The notes under the pieces: model-generated
What the model saw: only the letters and a program-made list of their open reading frames with translations
Databases searched by the model: none
Told to the model about the DNA's origin: nothing
Shown: one piece after another, positions 1 to 6,495 of the stretch
Position numbering within the stretch: the stretch's first letter is position 1
Layout of the letters: the number at the start of each line of letters is the position of its first letter
Translations under genes and position numbers: made by a program
Assembly (NCBI GenBank): GCA_946222435.1
Contig: CAMIOJ010000104.1
Location: forward strand, 1-7,301
Length of the DNA stretch: 7,301 nucleotides
DNA from: an uncultured Micrococcus sp.
GTDB lineage: Bacteria; Actinomycetota; Actinomycetes; Actinomycetales; Micrococcaceae
Reading direction: 5' to 3'

Positions 1-924
1 CCCGCCGCTCGCCCCGACTCCTCGCCCGAGGCCTCCGGCCTGGCGATCGGCGCAGGCGCGTATGCGATCTGGGGCGTGCTCCCGCTGTACATGGCGGCCA
101 CGGCACCCGCCTCCGCCGTGGAGATCGTGATCATGCGGATCGGGTTCTCCCTGCTGTTCTGCCTGCTCCTGCTGGCGGTGCTGCGCAGGTTCGGGGACCT
201 CAGGGCCGCCTTGGGGACCCGGCGCCGCGTGGTGGCCGTGACCCTGGCCGCCGTGGCCGTGGCGGTGAACTGGCTGCTCTACGCCGGCGCCGTCACCTCC
301 GGTCACGTGCTGCAGGCCTCGCTGGGCTACTTCATCAACCCGCTGGTGAACGTGGCCCTGGGCGTGCTGCTGCTGGGCGAGCGGATGCGGCGGGCCCAGT
401 GGGCGGCCGTGGGGATCGCCGCGGCGGCGGTCGCGGTGATCACCGTGGACGCCGGCGAGGTGCCGTGGATCGGCCTGGGCCTGGCCTTCTCCTTCGGACT
501 GTACGGGCTGATCAAGAAGCGCGCAGCGGCGCCGGTGCACCCGGTGGCGTCCATGACCGCGGAGACGGCGGTGCTGATGCCGGTCTTCGTGGGCGGCACG
601 GTCTGGCTGGCGATGTCCGGGATGCTGACCACGGGCCTGCACGGCGCCGGGCACTTCTGGATCATGGCGGCCTCCGGCGTGGTCACCGCGGTGCCGCTGA
701 TCATGTTCTCCACCGCGGCGAAGACCGTGCCGCTGTCCGTGCTGGGCATCCTGCAGTACATCGCGCCGATCGGGCAGTTCCTCCTGGCGGTGACCGTGTT
801 CGGCGAGCAGATGCCCGCCGGCCGCTGGATCGGGTTCGGGCTGATCTGGCTGGCCCTGCTCGTGTTCACCGCGGACCACCTGGCCGCCGCCCAGTCACAG
901 CGCCGCCTGCTGCGCCGGGCCTAG
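1..924 (+). CDS. rarD: EamA-family transporter RarD (5'-truncated by window edge)
   Basis: Inner-membrane permease of the drug/metabolite transporter superfamily, RarD subgroup. The E. coli member was named as a chloramphenicol-sensitivity protein, but its natural substrate is not established. The frame is open from base 1 and gives 307 visible residues ending at a TAG stop. A short polar stretch (residues 1-13) leads into the first membrane segment with the family motif YAIWGVLPLY (21-30), so probably only the start codon and a few residues are missing. Other RarD hallmarks are NWLLY near 90, SLGYFINPL at 107-115 followed by LLLGE, FGLYGLIKKR near 165-175, and ILQYIAP with VFGE near 250-270. 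The two halves resemble each other, as expected for two EamA repeats and about ten membrane helices. Internal GTG and ATG codons (76, 91) fall inside the first helix and are not credible starts. The stop codon lies inside the presumed -10 box of the next gene. Family is certain; substrate is unknown. Confidence 0.93.
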   Translation, partial: PAARPDSSPEASGLAIGAGAYAIWGVLPLYMAATAPASAVEIVIMRIGFSLLFCLLLLAVLRRFGDLRAALGTRRRVVAVTLAAVAVAVNWLLYAGAVTSGHVLQASLGYFINPLVNVALGVLLLGERMRRAQWAAVGIAAAAVAVITVDAGEVPWIGLGLAFSFGLYGLIKKRAAAPVHPVASMTAETAVLMPVFVGGTVWLAMSGMLTTGLHGAGHFWIMAASGVVTAVPLIMFSTAAKTVPLSVLGILQYIAPIGQFLLAVTVFGEQMPAGRWIGFGLIWLALLVFTADHLAAAQSQRRLLRRA

Positions 925-927
925 ACT
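922..927 (+). promoter_or_regulatory. Leaderless -10 element (TAGACT) for the SUKH-like gene
   Basis: TAGACT matches the actinobacterial TAnnnT -10 consensus and ends exactly 6 nt before the ATG at 934. Transcription would therefore begin at or next to the A of the start codon. No Shine-Dalgarno sequence precedes that ATG, which fits a leaderless mRNA. The first three bases are the rarD stop codon. No convincing -35 box is visible. The surrounding 11-mer GCCTAGACTGG recurs upstream of menD. This is an inference from motif and spacing only. Confidence 0.55.
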
Positions 928-933
928 GGCCGC

Positions 934-1413
934 ATGCCTCCCAAGCCTCCCTCCCCCGTGTACCTGCCCGGCTTCCAGAAGCTCGTCCCGGCCCTGCTCG
1001 GCGAGGGCTGGGCGCAGGACGACGGGCTGCCCGCCGCCGAGGTCGACCGCCTGCTGGGCGAGTCCCCCGCCGCCGAGCAGCTCGGTGCGGACCTGGTCCT
1101 GCCGGCGGCCCTGCGGGAGTTCTACCTGGCCCTGGGCAACTGCGGCGACCTGCTGGAGACCGAGCACTTCTTCTGGGACCCGGACGACCTCGAGGTGCGC
1201 GACGGCTTCCTGATGTTCCTCGAGGACGCCCAGGAGACCGTCGTCTGGGGCCTGCCGGTGGACAACCTGCCGCTGCCGGACCCGCTCGTGTGGCGCCGTT
1301 CCGCCGGCGCCGAGTCGGAGGACGGCGAGTGGACGGACGAGGGCGGCACGTTCTCCGAGTTCGTCACGGACCTGCTGGCCTGGACGTTCGAGGACGAGGA
1401 GGAGGACCGCTGA
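934..1413 (+). CDS. SMI1/KNR4 (SUKH)-like small acidic protein
   Basis: Predicted 159-residue cytoplasmic protein with no signal peptide or membrane segment. It has the layout of the SMI1/KNR4 or SUKH superfamily: a short N-terminal helix region, LPAALREFYLALGNCG at 56-71 (the LP..LreFY...G core), FLMFLEDAQETVVWGL at 92-107 (matching the usual 'f..enQ...Wgi' strand), DPLVWRR at 116-122, and a closing helix GTFSEFVTDLLAWTF at 138-152. SUKH proteins are best known as immunity proteins to secreted polymorphic toxins, but many actinobacterial copies are orphans of unknown role. No toxin is visible here. The C-terminus is strongly acidic (EDEEEDR), and the same bases provide the ribosome-binding site of the next gene. 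The ATG is supported by the leaderless -10 box 6 nt upstream. The TGATG overlap with the HIT gene implies co-translation. Family assignment is by eye and moderately sure; function is unknown. Confidence 0.75.
   Translation: MPPKPPSPVYLPGFQKLVPALLGEGWAQDDGLPAAEVDRLLGESPAAEQLGADLVLPAALREFYLALGNCGDLLETEHFFWDPDDLEVRDGFLMFLEDAQETVVWGLPVDNLPLPDPLVWRRSAGAESEDGEWTDEGGTFSEFVTDLLAWTFEDEEEDR
1401..1406 (+). promoter_or_regulatory. Shine-Dalgarno GGAGGA for the HIT gene
   Basis: GGAGGA sits 6 nt before the ATG at 1413, inside the acidic C-terminal codons of the upstream gene. It fixes the HIT start at 1413, which overlaps the upstream stop as TGATG, and supports translational coupling of the pair. Confidence 0.75.
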
Positions 1414-1904
1414 TGTCCTCCGGCATTCCGTCCCAGGCCCCCGAGGGCTACGTCTGCCCCTTCTGCGGCCTCGTGGCCGGCGACTGCTCCGACCCGGGCA
1501 ACCGCTGCGAGGTGGAGGACGTGGTCTACCAGGACGAGGACCTCGTGGTGCTCATCGCCTGCGACGGCTTCGGCGACCACGAGGGCCACGCCATGATCAT
1601 CCCGGCGCAGCACTACGAGAACCTCTACGAGATGCCGGACCGCGTGCTGCAGCGCACCGCGCTCATGGCCCGGCAGGTGGCGCTGGCGATCAAGAAGGCC
1701 TGGGAATCCGAGGGCACCTCCACCCGCCAGCACAACGAGGCCGCCGGCAACCAGCACGTGTGGCACTACCACCTGCACGTGTTCCCGCGGTACTCCGGGG
1801 ACATGCTCTACCGGCAGCTGCGCCACGCGGTGGATCCGGCCGTGCGCGCCGTCAAGGCCAGGGAGCTGGCGGCTGCCCTGGACGTGGCCCCGACCAGGAT
1901 CTGA
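1413..1904 (+). CDS. HIT (histidine triad) family protein
   Basis: Predicted 163-residue cytoplasmic enzyme of the histidine-triad superfamily, which hydrolyses or transfers nucleoside monophosphates through a covalent nucleotidyl-histidine intermediate. The signature HYHLHVF is at 118-124, with H120 the expected nucleophile. It is preceded by STRQHNEAAGNQHVW (103-117), which matches the family's substrate-loop region. An N-terminal CPFC (C15, C18) resembles the zinc-binding pair of zinc-containing HIT proteins; C25 and C32 follow. GHAMIIPAQHYENL (58-71) is the usual strand after the first core sheet. Start is ATG 1413, set by the GGAGGA site and TGATG overlap; a longer in-frame extension upstream is only a shadow of the SUKH-like gene. 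It ends 18 nt before the converging polyprenyl synthase gene. The family is clear. The exact substrate (AMP-lysine, phosphoramidates, Ap4A and so on) cannot be told from sequence. Confidence 0.92.
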   Translation: MSSGIPSQAPEGYVCPFCGLVAGDCSDPGNRCEVEDVVYQDEDLVVLIACDGFGDHEGHAMIIPAQHYENLYEMPDRVLQRTALMARQVALAIKKAWESEGTSTRQHNEAAGNQHVWHYHLHVFPRYSGDMLYRQLRHAVDPAVRAVKARELAAALDVAPTRI

Positions 1905-1917
1905 GTCCGTCCCGGAC
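1905..1917. terminator. Weak 5-bp hairpin between convergent genes
   Basis: GTCCG (1905-1909) pairs with CGGAC (1913-1917) around a 3-nt loop, in the 18-nt gap between the HIT stop and the polyprenyl synthase stop. It is GC-rich but short and has no T-run on either strand. It is at best a poor bidirectional terminator and may be chance. Confidence 0.2.
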
Positions 1918-1922
1918 GTGCC

Positions 1923-2987
1923 TCAGGAGGCGCGGTCCACCACGTAGTCGGCGAAGCCGGCCAGGGCGTCCTTGACCACGGAGTCCGGCAGGGGTGCCAG
2001 GATCTCGCGGGCCTTCGCGGCGTGCGCGCGGGTCATCTCCCAGGCGCGCTCCATCACGGGGTGTCCGGTCACGGCGGCCACCGCGGCGGCGAGCTGGGCG
2101 TCCGAGTCCAGGGGGCCGTCCACGAGCTCGAGGACCTCCCGGGCGGACTCCGCCTCGGCGCCCTGCCCCGCGGCCTCGCGGCGCAGCAGGATGGTGGTCA
2201 GGGTCGGCACGCCCTCGCGCAGGTCCGTGCCGGGGGCCTTGCCGAGCTGCTCCTCGGTGGAGGTCAGGTCGATCAGGTCGTCGGCCAGCTGGAAGGCGAG
2301 GCCGACCTCCTCCCCGTAGGCCGCCAGGATCTGCACGGTGTCCTCGTCCGCTCCCCCCAGCAGGCTCCCGAGCATGCCGGAGGCGGCGATCAGCGAGGCG
2401 GTCTTGCCGCCGATGACCTTCAGGTAGTGCTCCAGGTGGTCCTCGCCGTCCTGCACGCCGCGGGTCTCCCACAGCTGGCCCATGACGAGCCGTTCGAAGG
2501 TGTCGGACTGCACGCGCACGGCACGGGGACCGAGCTCGGACATCAGCTGGGAGGCACGGGCGAACACGAGGTCTCCGGCCAGGATGGCGGCCGAGTTGCC
2601 CCACAGTCGGTGGGCGGTCTCCACGCCGCGGCGCACGGGGGCCTCGTCCATGACGTCGTCGTGGTACAGGGTGGCCAGGTGGGTCAGCTCCATGACCACG
2701 GCTGCCTGCCGGACCTCGGCGTTCACGGAGGCCACCTGGCCGGAGCCGATCTCCGGGTCCGCGATGAGCGCGGCCATCACGGTCAGCACGGGACGGATGC
2801 GCTTGCCGCCGGCGGTGAGCAGATGACGGGAGGCGGTCTCGGCGAAGACGTCGTCGTTCGTCAGGGCCTCGTGCAGCTGCGTCTCCACGGCGTCCAGGGC
2901 GTCGGTGACGGTCTCGAGCACACGACCGTGGCCCGCCAGCGAGTCGAAGCCGGAGGGCAGGGTGAAGCCGTCAGTGGAGGTGGTCAC
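1923..2987 (-). CDS. Long-chain polyprenyl diphosphate synthase (trans-prenyltransferase)
   Basis: Predicted 354-residue soluble enzyme that condenses isopentenyl diphosphate onto an allylic primer to build the all-trans tail of menaquinone. The diagnostic motifs are present in order: GGKRIRP (60-66), first Asp-rich motif DDVMD (110-114), GKT (194-196), and second Asp-rich motif DDLID (236-240), which bind substrate pyrophosphates through Mg2+. The residue five positions before the first motif is a small Ala (A105), not the aromatic residue of short-chain farnesyl synthases. This points to a long product; its exact length cannot be read. The GTG start at 2987 overlaps the stop of the upstream reductase gene (GTGA) and lies 6 nt after a TAGGCT -10-like box, so both coupled and leaderless initiation are possible. 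Position next to a MenJ-like reductase and menD resembles the grcC1-menJ-menD neighbourhood of Mycobacterium tuberculosis. It is the last gene of the operon and converges with the HIT gene. Confidence 0.93.
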   Translation of the reverse strand: MTTSTDGFTLPSGFDSLAGHGRVLETVTDALDAVETQLHEALTNDDVFAETASRHLLTAGGKRIRPVLTVMAALIADPEIGSGQVASVNAEVRQAAVVMELTHLATLYHDDVMDEAPVRRGVETAHRLWGNSAAILAGDLVFARASQLMSELGPRAVRVQSDTFERLVMGQLWETRGVQDGEDHLEHYLKVIGGKTASLIAASGMLGSLLGGADEDTVQILAAYGEEVGLAFQLADDLIDLTSTEEQLGKAPGTDLREGVPTLTTILLRREAAGQGAEAESAREVLELVDGPLDSDAQLAAAVAAVTGHPVMERAWEMTRAHAAKAREILAPLPDSVVKDALAGFADYVVDRAS

Positions 2988-4447
2988 CGGGCAAGCCTAC
3001 CCAACCCCGAGGCCCGGTCCTCCACCGCCGGGACGTCGGCCGTCGTCAGGGCCGGTGTGGCGGACTCCAGCAGGCGCACCATGCGGTCCACGGCGTCGCC
3101 CTCGTGTGGGTCCACGAGGTTGCCCATCATGCGCACGAGGACGCGGAACAGCGGCGGGGTGGACATTCCCAGCGCCAGCCCGGCCCGCATCACCGCGGGG
3201 TGGCCGATGAGCTGGGCGAACCGGCGGCCGAGCTGGAAGTGGCGGCCCCAGAGGTGCTGGGTGAGCACCGGGTAGCGCCGCAGGACGGCGTCCGCGCCGG
3301 CCACGGTCCCGGCGGCCAGGGCCTGCACGGCCAGGTCCGCCGCGTGACGGGCGGCCTCCATGGCGAAGCCGATGCCCTCGCCATTGAACGGGGAGACCAT
3401 GCCGGCGGCGTCGCCCACCAGGAGCATGCCGGGCACGTGCTGCGGGGTGCGGTTGAACGCCATCGGCAGGGCGGCGCCCAGGATCCTCGTCTGCCGGGTC
3501 TGCTCGGAGATGCCCCAGTCCTCCTCGAGCGCCCCGGTCCAGTCCTTCAGCAGCCGCCGGTAGTCCAGCCTCCCGAACTGCGGGGAGGTGTCCAGGATGC
3601 CGAGCCCGACGTTGACGGTGCCGTCGGCCAGCGGGAACAGCCAGCCGTAGCCGGGCAGCGGGTTGCCGTCCGCGTCCGGCAGGCGCAGCCAGGACTCCAT
3701 CCACTCGGCCCGGTCGCCGGGCAGGGCAGGCATCGCGCCGTCCTCGCCCGGTGCCCCGGCGGTGTAGTAGGCGCGCACGGCCACGCCCATGGGCCGGTCC
3801 TCACGGCGGTGGATCCCGGCGGACACGGCGGCGCGGGTGGAGTTGCCGTCGCAGGCCAGGGTGATCGGCGCCTGCACGTGCACGCGCCGCCCCGTCTTGC
3901 GGCCCCGCTCGTCCAGCCGCTCGGCCTCCAGGCCCACGATGCGTCCGGCCTCGTCCCGCAGCACCGTGCGCACCGCATGGCGCTCGCGCACGTCCGCCCC
4001 GGCGGCGCCGGCGTGCTCCACGAGCAGGCGGTCGAAATCCTGACGGGTGCGGGTGAGGGCGTAGTCCGGCCAGCTCTGCGTGTCCGGCCACGGCACGTCC
4101 ACGCCGCGCGCGCCGGCACGCAGGCGCAGGCCGCGGATGCGCTGCCAGCCGCCGTCGTCCCCGGGTTCGCCGGAGTGCGGAACGCTGAGCAGCTGCAGCT
4201 CCTTCACCGCCTGCGGGGTGAGGCCGTCGCCGCACACCTTCTCGCGCGGGTGGGCGGTCTTCTCCAGGACCACCGCGTGCACCCCGGCCTGCGCCAGGTG
4301 CCAGGCGGCGGTGGCACCGGCGGGGCCGCCTCCGGCGATCACGACGTCGGCGCGCACCACCTCGGGCTCCTCACCGGGTGCTGTAGCCGGGCCGGTCACG
4401 GCGTGCCCGGCACCCGGACCGGTCGGCTCCTGCGGGCGGATGCTCAT
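2984..4447 (-). CDS. Geranylgeranyl reductase family FAD-dependent oxidoreductase (MenJ-like)
   Basis: Predicted 487-residue flavoprotein of the geranylgeranyl reductase family, which saturates isoprenoid double bonds. Between menD and a polyprenyl synthase it most likely acts as menaquinone reductase, hydrogenating one tail isoprene to give MK(H2), as MenJ does in Mycobacterium tuberculosis. That role is inferred from context. Visible motifs are the FAD/Rossmann GGGPAG (39-44) followed by E62, KVCGDGLTP (70-78) typical of the family, ACDGNSTR (198-205), and GDAAGMVSPFNGEGIG (345-360), which binds the FAD ribityl/pyrophosphate and forms the active-site loop. The first 32 residues are a Pro/Gly/Ala-rich extension before the Rossmann strand. 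Start ATG 4447 is supported by GGAGGT 6 nt upstream and a 4-nt ATGA overlap with menD; the frame upstream of it is only a menD shadow. The last codons include rare ones and hold a promoter-like box for the next gene. Alternative substrates would be carotenoid or lipid isoprenoids. Confidence 0.9.
   Translation of the reverse strand: MSIRPQEPTGPGAGHAVTGPATAPGEEPEVVRADVVIAGGGPAGATAAWHLAQAGVHAVVLEKTAHPREKVCGDGLTPQAVKELQLLSVPHSGEPGDDGGWQRIRGLRLRAGARGVDVPWPDTQSWPDYALTRTRQDFDRLLVEHAGAAGADVRERHAVRTVLRDEAGRIVGLEAERLDERGRKTGRRVHVQAPITLACDGNSTRAAVSAGIHRREDRPMGVAVRAYYTAGAPGEDGAMPALPGDRAEWMESWLRLPDADGNPLPGYGWLFPLADGTVNVGLGILDTSPQFGRLDYRRLLKDWTGALEEDWGISEQTRQTRILGAALPMAFNRTPQHVPGMLLVGDAAGMVSPFNGEGIGFAMEAARHAADLAVQALAAGTVAGADAVLRRYPVLTQHLWGRHFQLGRRFAQLIGHPAVMRAGLALGMSTPPLFRVLVRMMGNLVDPHEGDAVDRMVRLLESATPALTTADVPAVEDRASGLGRLAR
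2994..2999 (-). promoter_or_regulatory. Internal leaderless -10-like element (TAGGCT) for polyprenyl synthase
   Basis: On the minus strand TAGGCT fits TAnnnT and ends exactly 6 nt before the GTG at 2987, the same geometry as the box before the SUKH-like gene. It is inside the reductase reading frame, in the codons GGT AGG CTT, which are unusual for such a GC-rich gene. No clear -35 box is seen. Internal promoter activity is inferred. Confidence 0.4.
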
Positions 4448-6393
4448 GCGGTGACCTCCGTGGCGGTGGTGCGGGCGCCGTCGCCGGCGAAGGTGGCGCG
4501 GACCCGCCCCGCGAGCGCGGCCGCCACCCCCGGACGGTCGGCGCGGTCGCAGCGGACCTCGATCAGCCGGCGGGCACCGGTGGGGTTGGACAGGGCGTGG
4601 ACGAGCCCGGCGGTGTCCGAGGCGAGCACGTGCTCCACCCCGTACGCGCGGGCGAGGGCCTCGAAGTCCACGGAGTGTGGGGTGCCGAACAGGCGCTCCA
4701 CGATCCCGCCCATACCGGGGGCCTTCGCCACCTGGCCGTGCTCGAGGCCGGCGAAGATCGCGCCGCCGGAGTCGTTGACCACCACGAGGTCCAGCTCGGG
4801 CTCGTCCTCGTCCGTGCCGGCCAGCAGGCCTCCCGCGTCGTGGAGGGCGGTGAGGTCTCCCAGCAGGGCGACGGTGCGGCGCTGGCTCGCCAGGGCGATG
4901 CCGGCGGCCGTGGAGACCGTCCCGTCGATGCCCGCGAGGCCGCGGTTGGCGTAGACCTCGTTGTACGGGGTGCTCGGCGGACGCCAGGTCAGGTCCACGT
5001 CCCGGATCACAGAGGAGGAGCCGAGCACGAGCGGACCGTGCACCACGGACGCGCAGATCTGCGCCGTGTGCTGCGGGGTCAGGCCGAACCGGGGCTGCTC
5101 CTCGATCAGCACGTCCTCCACGGCGGCCTGAGCGCGGATGGACGCCGCCTGCCAGGCACGCAGCCACCCAGCCTCCCCCTGTCCGGCGACGTCGGCCAGC
5201 TCGGCCAGGGTGGTGCACACCCGCTCGCGGCGGCGGCCCGGCTCGAACCACGGGGCCGGCTCCGGCACGAACAGGGCGGTCTCCACGTCCGCACGGCGCA
5301 GCAGCGCGGCCACCGGACGGGTGAGCGTGGGGCGCCCGAACAGGACCACCCGGTCGATGCGTCCGGCCAGCGGATGGCCGTCCTGCACGCCCTCGGCCTC
5401 GGCTCCCCCTGCCGCGCCGAGCAGCAGCGGATAGGCGGAGACCACGTTCACGGTGAAGCGGGCGTTGGAGCTGGGCTCGGCGAGCAGCGGCAGCCCCAGC
5501 GCCGTGGCGAACGCCGCGGCCACCGGGCCCGCCCCGTGGCCGGCCAGCACCACGGTGCGCCGCTCGGGGCGTCCCGCCACCTGCAGCTCGGGGAAGCCGG
5601 ACAGGTCCGTGCCCGCGGGGCGCCACACCTCGACCGGGGCGGCCTTGTGCGCGGCCGCCAGGTAGGCGGACAGGTCCGGGAGGGTGCCGGTCGGCGGGTG
5701 CGCGTCCAGCCCGTCGCCGCGACCGGTCCGCGGCAGGCAGCGGTCCGGACCGCCGGGGACGACCGCACCGATGCGGGCGGCCTCGGCATCGTCCGGCACG
5801 AGCGGCTCGGAGAAGTGCAGGTTCAGGTGCACCGGACCGGACGGGGCGTCCTGGACGGTCACGGAGCCGCCCTCCTCCGCGGCGAGGAAGCCGTCGGCGG
5901 TCAACAGGGCCGAACGGACGACGGAACGGATCCGCTCGAGGTGCGTGCCGTCGTCGTGCCCCGGCTCCGGAGACGAGGACAGGACGGCTGCGTAGCGGAC
6001 GTGGTGCGGGAAGATCCCCGGCTGCTGCGTGGTCTGGTTGGCGCCGGTGCCGACGGCCTCGGCCGGGCGGTCCGCCGTCAGCGCGACGACGCGCGTGCCG
6101 GAGTGGAAGGACTCCATGAGGCCGGGCAGCAGGTTGCCCACCGCCGAGCCGGACGTGGTCACCACGCCCACCGGGCGGCCCGAGCCCAGGGACAGGCCGT
6201 GGGCGAGGAAGGCGGCGGAGCGCTCGTCGATGCGCACATGCAGGCGCACGTCGCCCGCGCGCTCACAGGCGGCGAGGGCATACACGAGCGGGGCCGAGCG
6301 GGAGCCGGGGCAGATCACGACCTCCCGCATGCCGCCGTCGATCAGGGAGTGGACCACCGTGCGCGCCACGGCCAGGGAGTCGACTGAAGTCAT
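4444..6393 (-). CDS. menD: 2-succinyl-5-enolpyruvyl-6-hydroxy-3-cyclohexene-1-carboxylate synthase MenD
   Basis: Thiamine-diphosphate enzyme that joins isochorismate and the succinic semialdehyde unit from 2-oxoglutarate, the first committed step of the menaquinone ring. It is predicted at 649 residues, longer than many MenD proteins (about 550-580); the extra length looks like loops near 165-182 and 325-340. Motifs are CPGSRSAPL (28-36), IDERSA (55-60) with E57 the expected ThDP-activating glutamate, TSGSAVGNLLPGLMES (79-94), LTADRP (104-109), NQTTQQ (118-123), and the ThDP/Mg2+ site GDLTALHD (511-518) with NDSGGAIF (539-546). An in-frame GTG at 6402 would add three residues, but it starts 1 nt after the TAGACT box, so ATG 6393 is preferred. 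That ATG gives the usual short MenD N-terminus. Its stop overlaps the reductase start (ATGA). It is the first gene of the operon, separated from phoX by a strong hairpin. Confidence 0.96.
   Translation of the reverse strand: MTSVDSLAVARTVVHSLIDGGMREVVICPGSRSAPLVYALAACERAGDVRLHVRIDERSAAFLAHGLSLGSGRPVGVVTTSGSAVGNLLPGLMESFHSGTRVVALTADRPAEAVGTGANQTTQQPGIFPHHVRYAAVLSSSPEPGHDDGTHLERIRSVVRSALLTADGFLAAEEGGSVTVQDAPSGPVHLNLHFSEPLVPDDAEAARIGAVVPGGPDRCLPRTGRGDGLDAHPPTGTLPDLSAYLAAAHKAAPVEVWRPAGTDLSGFPELQVAGRPERRTVVLAGHGAGPVAAAFATALGLPLLAEPSSNARFTVNVVSAYPLLLGAAGGAEAEGVQDGHPLAGRIDRVVLFGRPTLTRPVAALLRRADVETALFVPEPAPWFEPGRRRERVCTTLAELADVAGQGEAGWLRAWQAASIRAQAAVEDVLIEEQPRFGLTPQHTAQICASVVHGPLVLGSSSVIRDVDLTWRPPSTPYNEVYANRGLAGIDGTVSTAAGIALASQRRTVALLGDLTALHDAGGLLAGTDEDEPELDLVVVNDSGGAIFAGLEHGQVAKAPGMGGIVERLFGTPHSVDFEALARAYGVEHVLASDTAGLVHALSNPTGARRLIEVRCDRADRPGVAAALAGRVRATFAGDGARTTATEVTA
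4454..4459 (-). promoter_or_regulatory. Shine-Dalgarno GGAGGT for the reductase gene
   Basis: On the minus strand GGAGGT lies 6 nt before the ATG at 4447, within the last codons of menD. It is a near-ideal site and decides the reductase start. Confidence 0.8.
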
Positions 6394-6403
6394 GGTGCCC
6401 ACC

Positions 6404-6409
6404 AGTCTA
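6404..6409 (-). promoter_or_regulatory. menD: -10 element (TAGACT) of the menD operon
   Basis: On the minus strand TAGACT ends 10 nt before the menD ATG, predicting a 5' leader of only about 0-4 nt. The 11-mer GCCTAGACTGG around it (6412-6402) is identical to the one before the SUKH-like gene. No good Shine-Dalgarno sequence and no clear -35 box are visible. It lies between the phoX terminator hairpin and menD, so it is the obvious operon promoter. Confidence 0.55.
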
Positions 6410-6437
6410 GGCGGGCGGGAGCCGGAGATCCGGCACG

Positions 6438-6478
6438 GCCGAGGCCCGGCCCCGTGCAGGACGGGACCGGGCCTCGGC
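6438..6478 (-). terminator. Strong GC hairpin terminator after phoX
   Basis: A 12-bp perfect stem (6438-6449 with 6467-6478), one C/A mismatch (6450/6466) and a further 5 bp (6451-6455 with 6461-6465) enclose a 5-nt loop. It begins 17 nt past the phoX stop on the minus strand. No T-run follows, as is common for actinobacterial hairpin terminators. It insulates the menD promoter from phoX read-through. Confidence 0.75.
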
Positions 6479-6495
6479 GCGGGATGCGGTCAGGC

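Noticed and set aside
399..1412. In-frame upstream extension of the HIT gene through rarD and the SUKH-like gene
   Set aside because: It is an off-frame reading of two recognisable genes. GGAGGA and TGATG fix the true start at 1413.
3006..3020. A 14-nt match between the reductase 3' end and the right arm of the phoX terminator hairpin (6464-6477)
   Set aside because: With this GC content a match of that length is expected by chance in 7.3 kb, and one copy is plain coding sequence.
3104..4954. 616-codon open frame on the + strand opposite the reductase gene
   Set aside because: It spans the junction of two well-supported minus-strand genes and its composition is that of an antisense GC shadow.
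4448..5626. Possible N-terminal extension of the reductase to about 880 residues
   Set aside because: The upstream part is the menD sequence in another frame, is Arg/Gly-rich with no motif, and a strong Shine-Dalgarno site plus ATGA overlap mark the start at 4447.
4597..6387. 596-codon open frame on the + strand opposite menD
   Set aside because: Antisense shadow of the clear menD gene, caused by high GC. The translation is Arg/Gly/His/Val-rich with no domain and no start signal.
6400..6402. GTG as menD start
   Set aside because: It begins 1 nt after the TAGACT box, too close to be within the transcript. ATG 6393 fits the promoter spacing and the usual MenD N-terminus.
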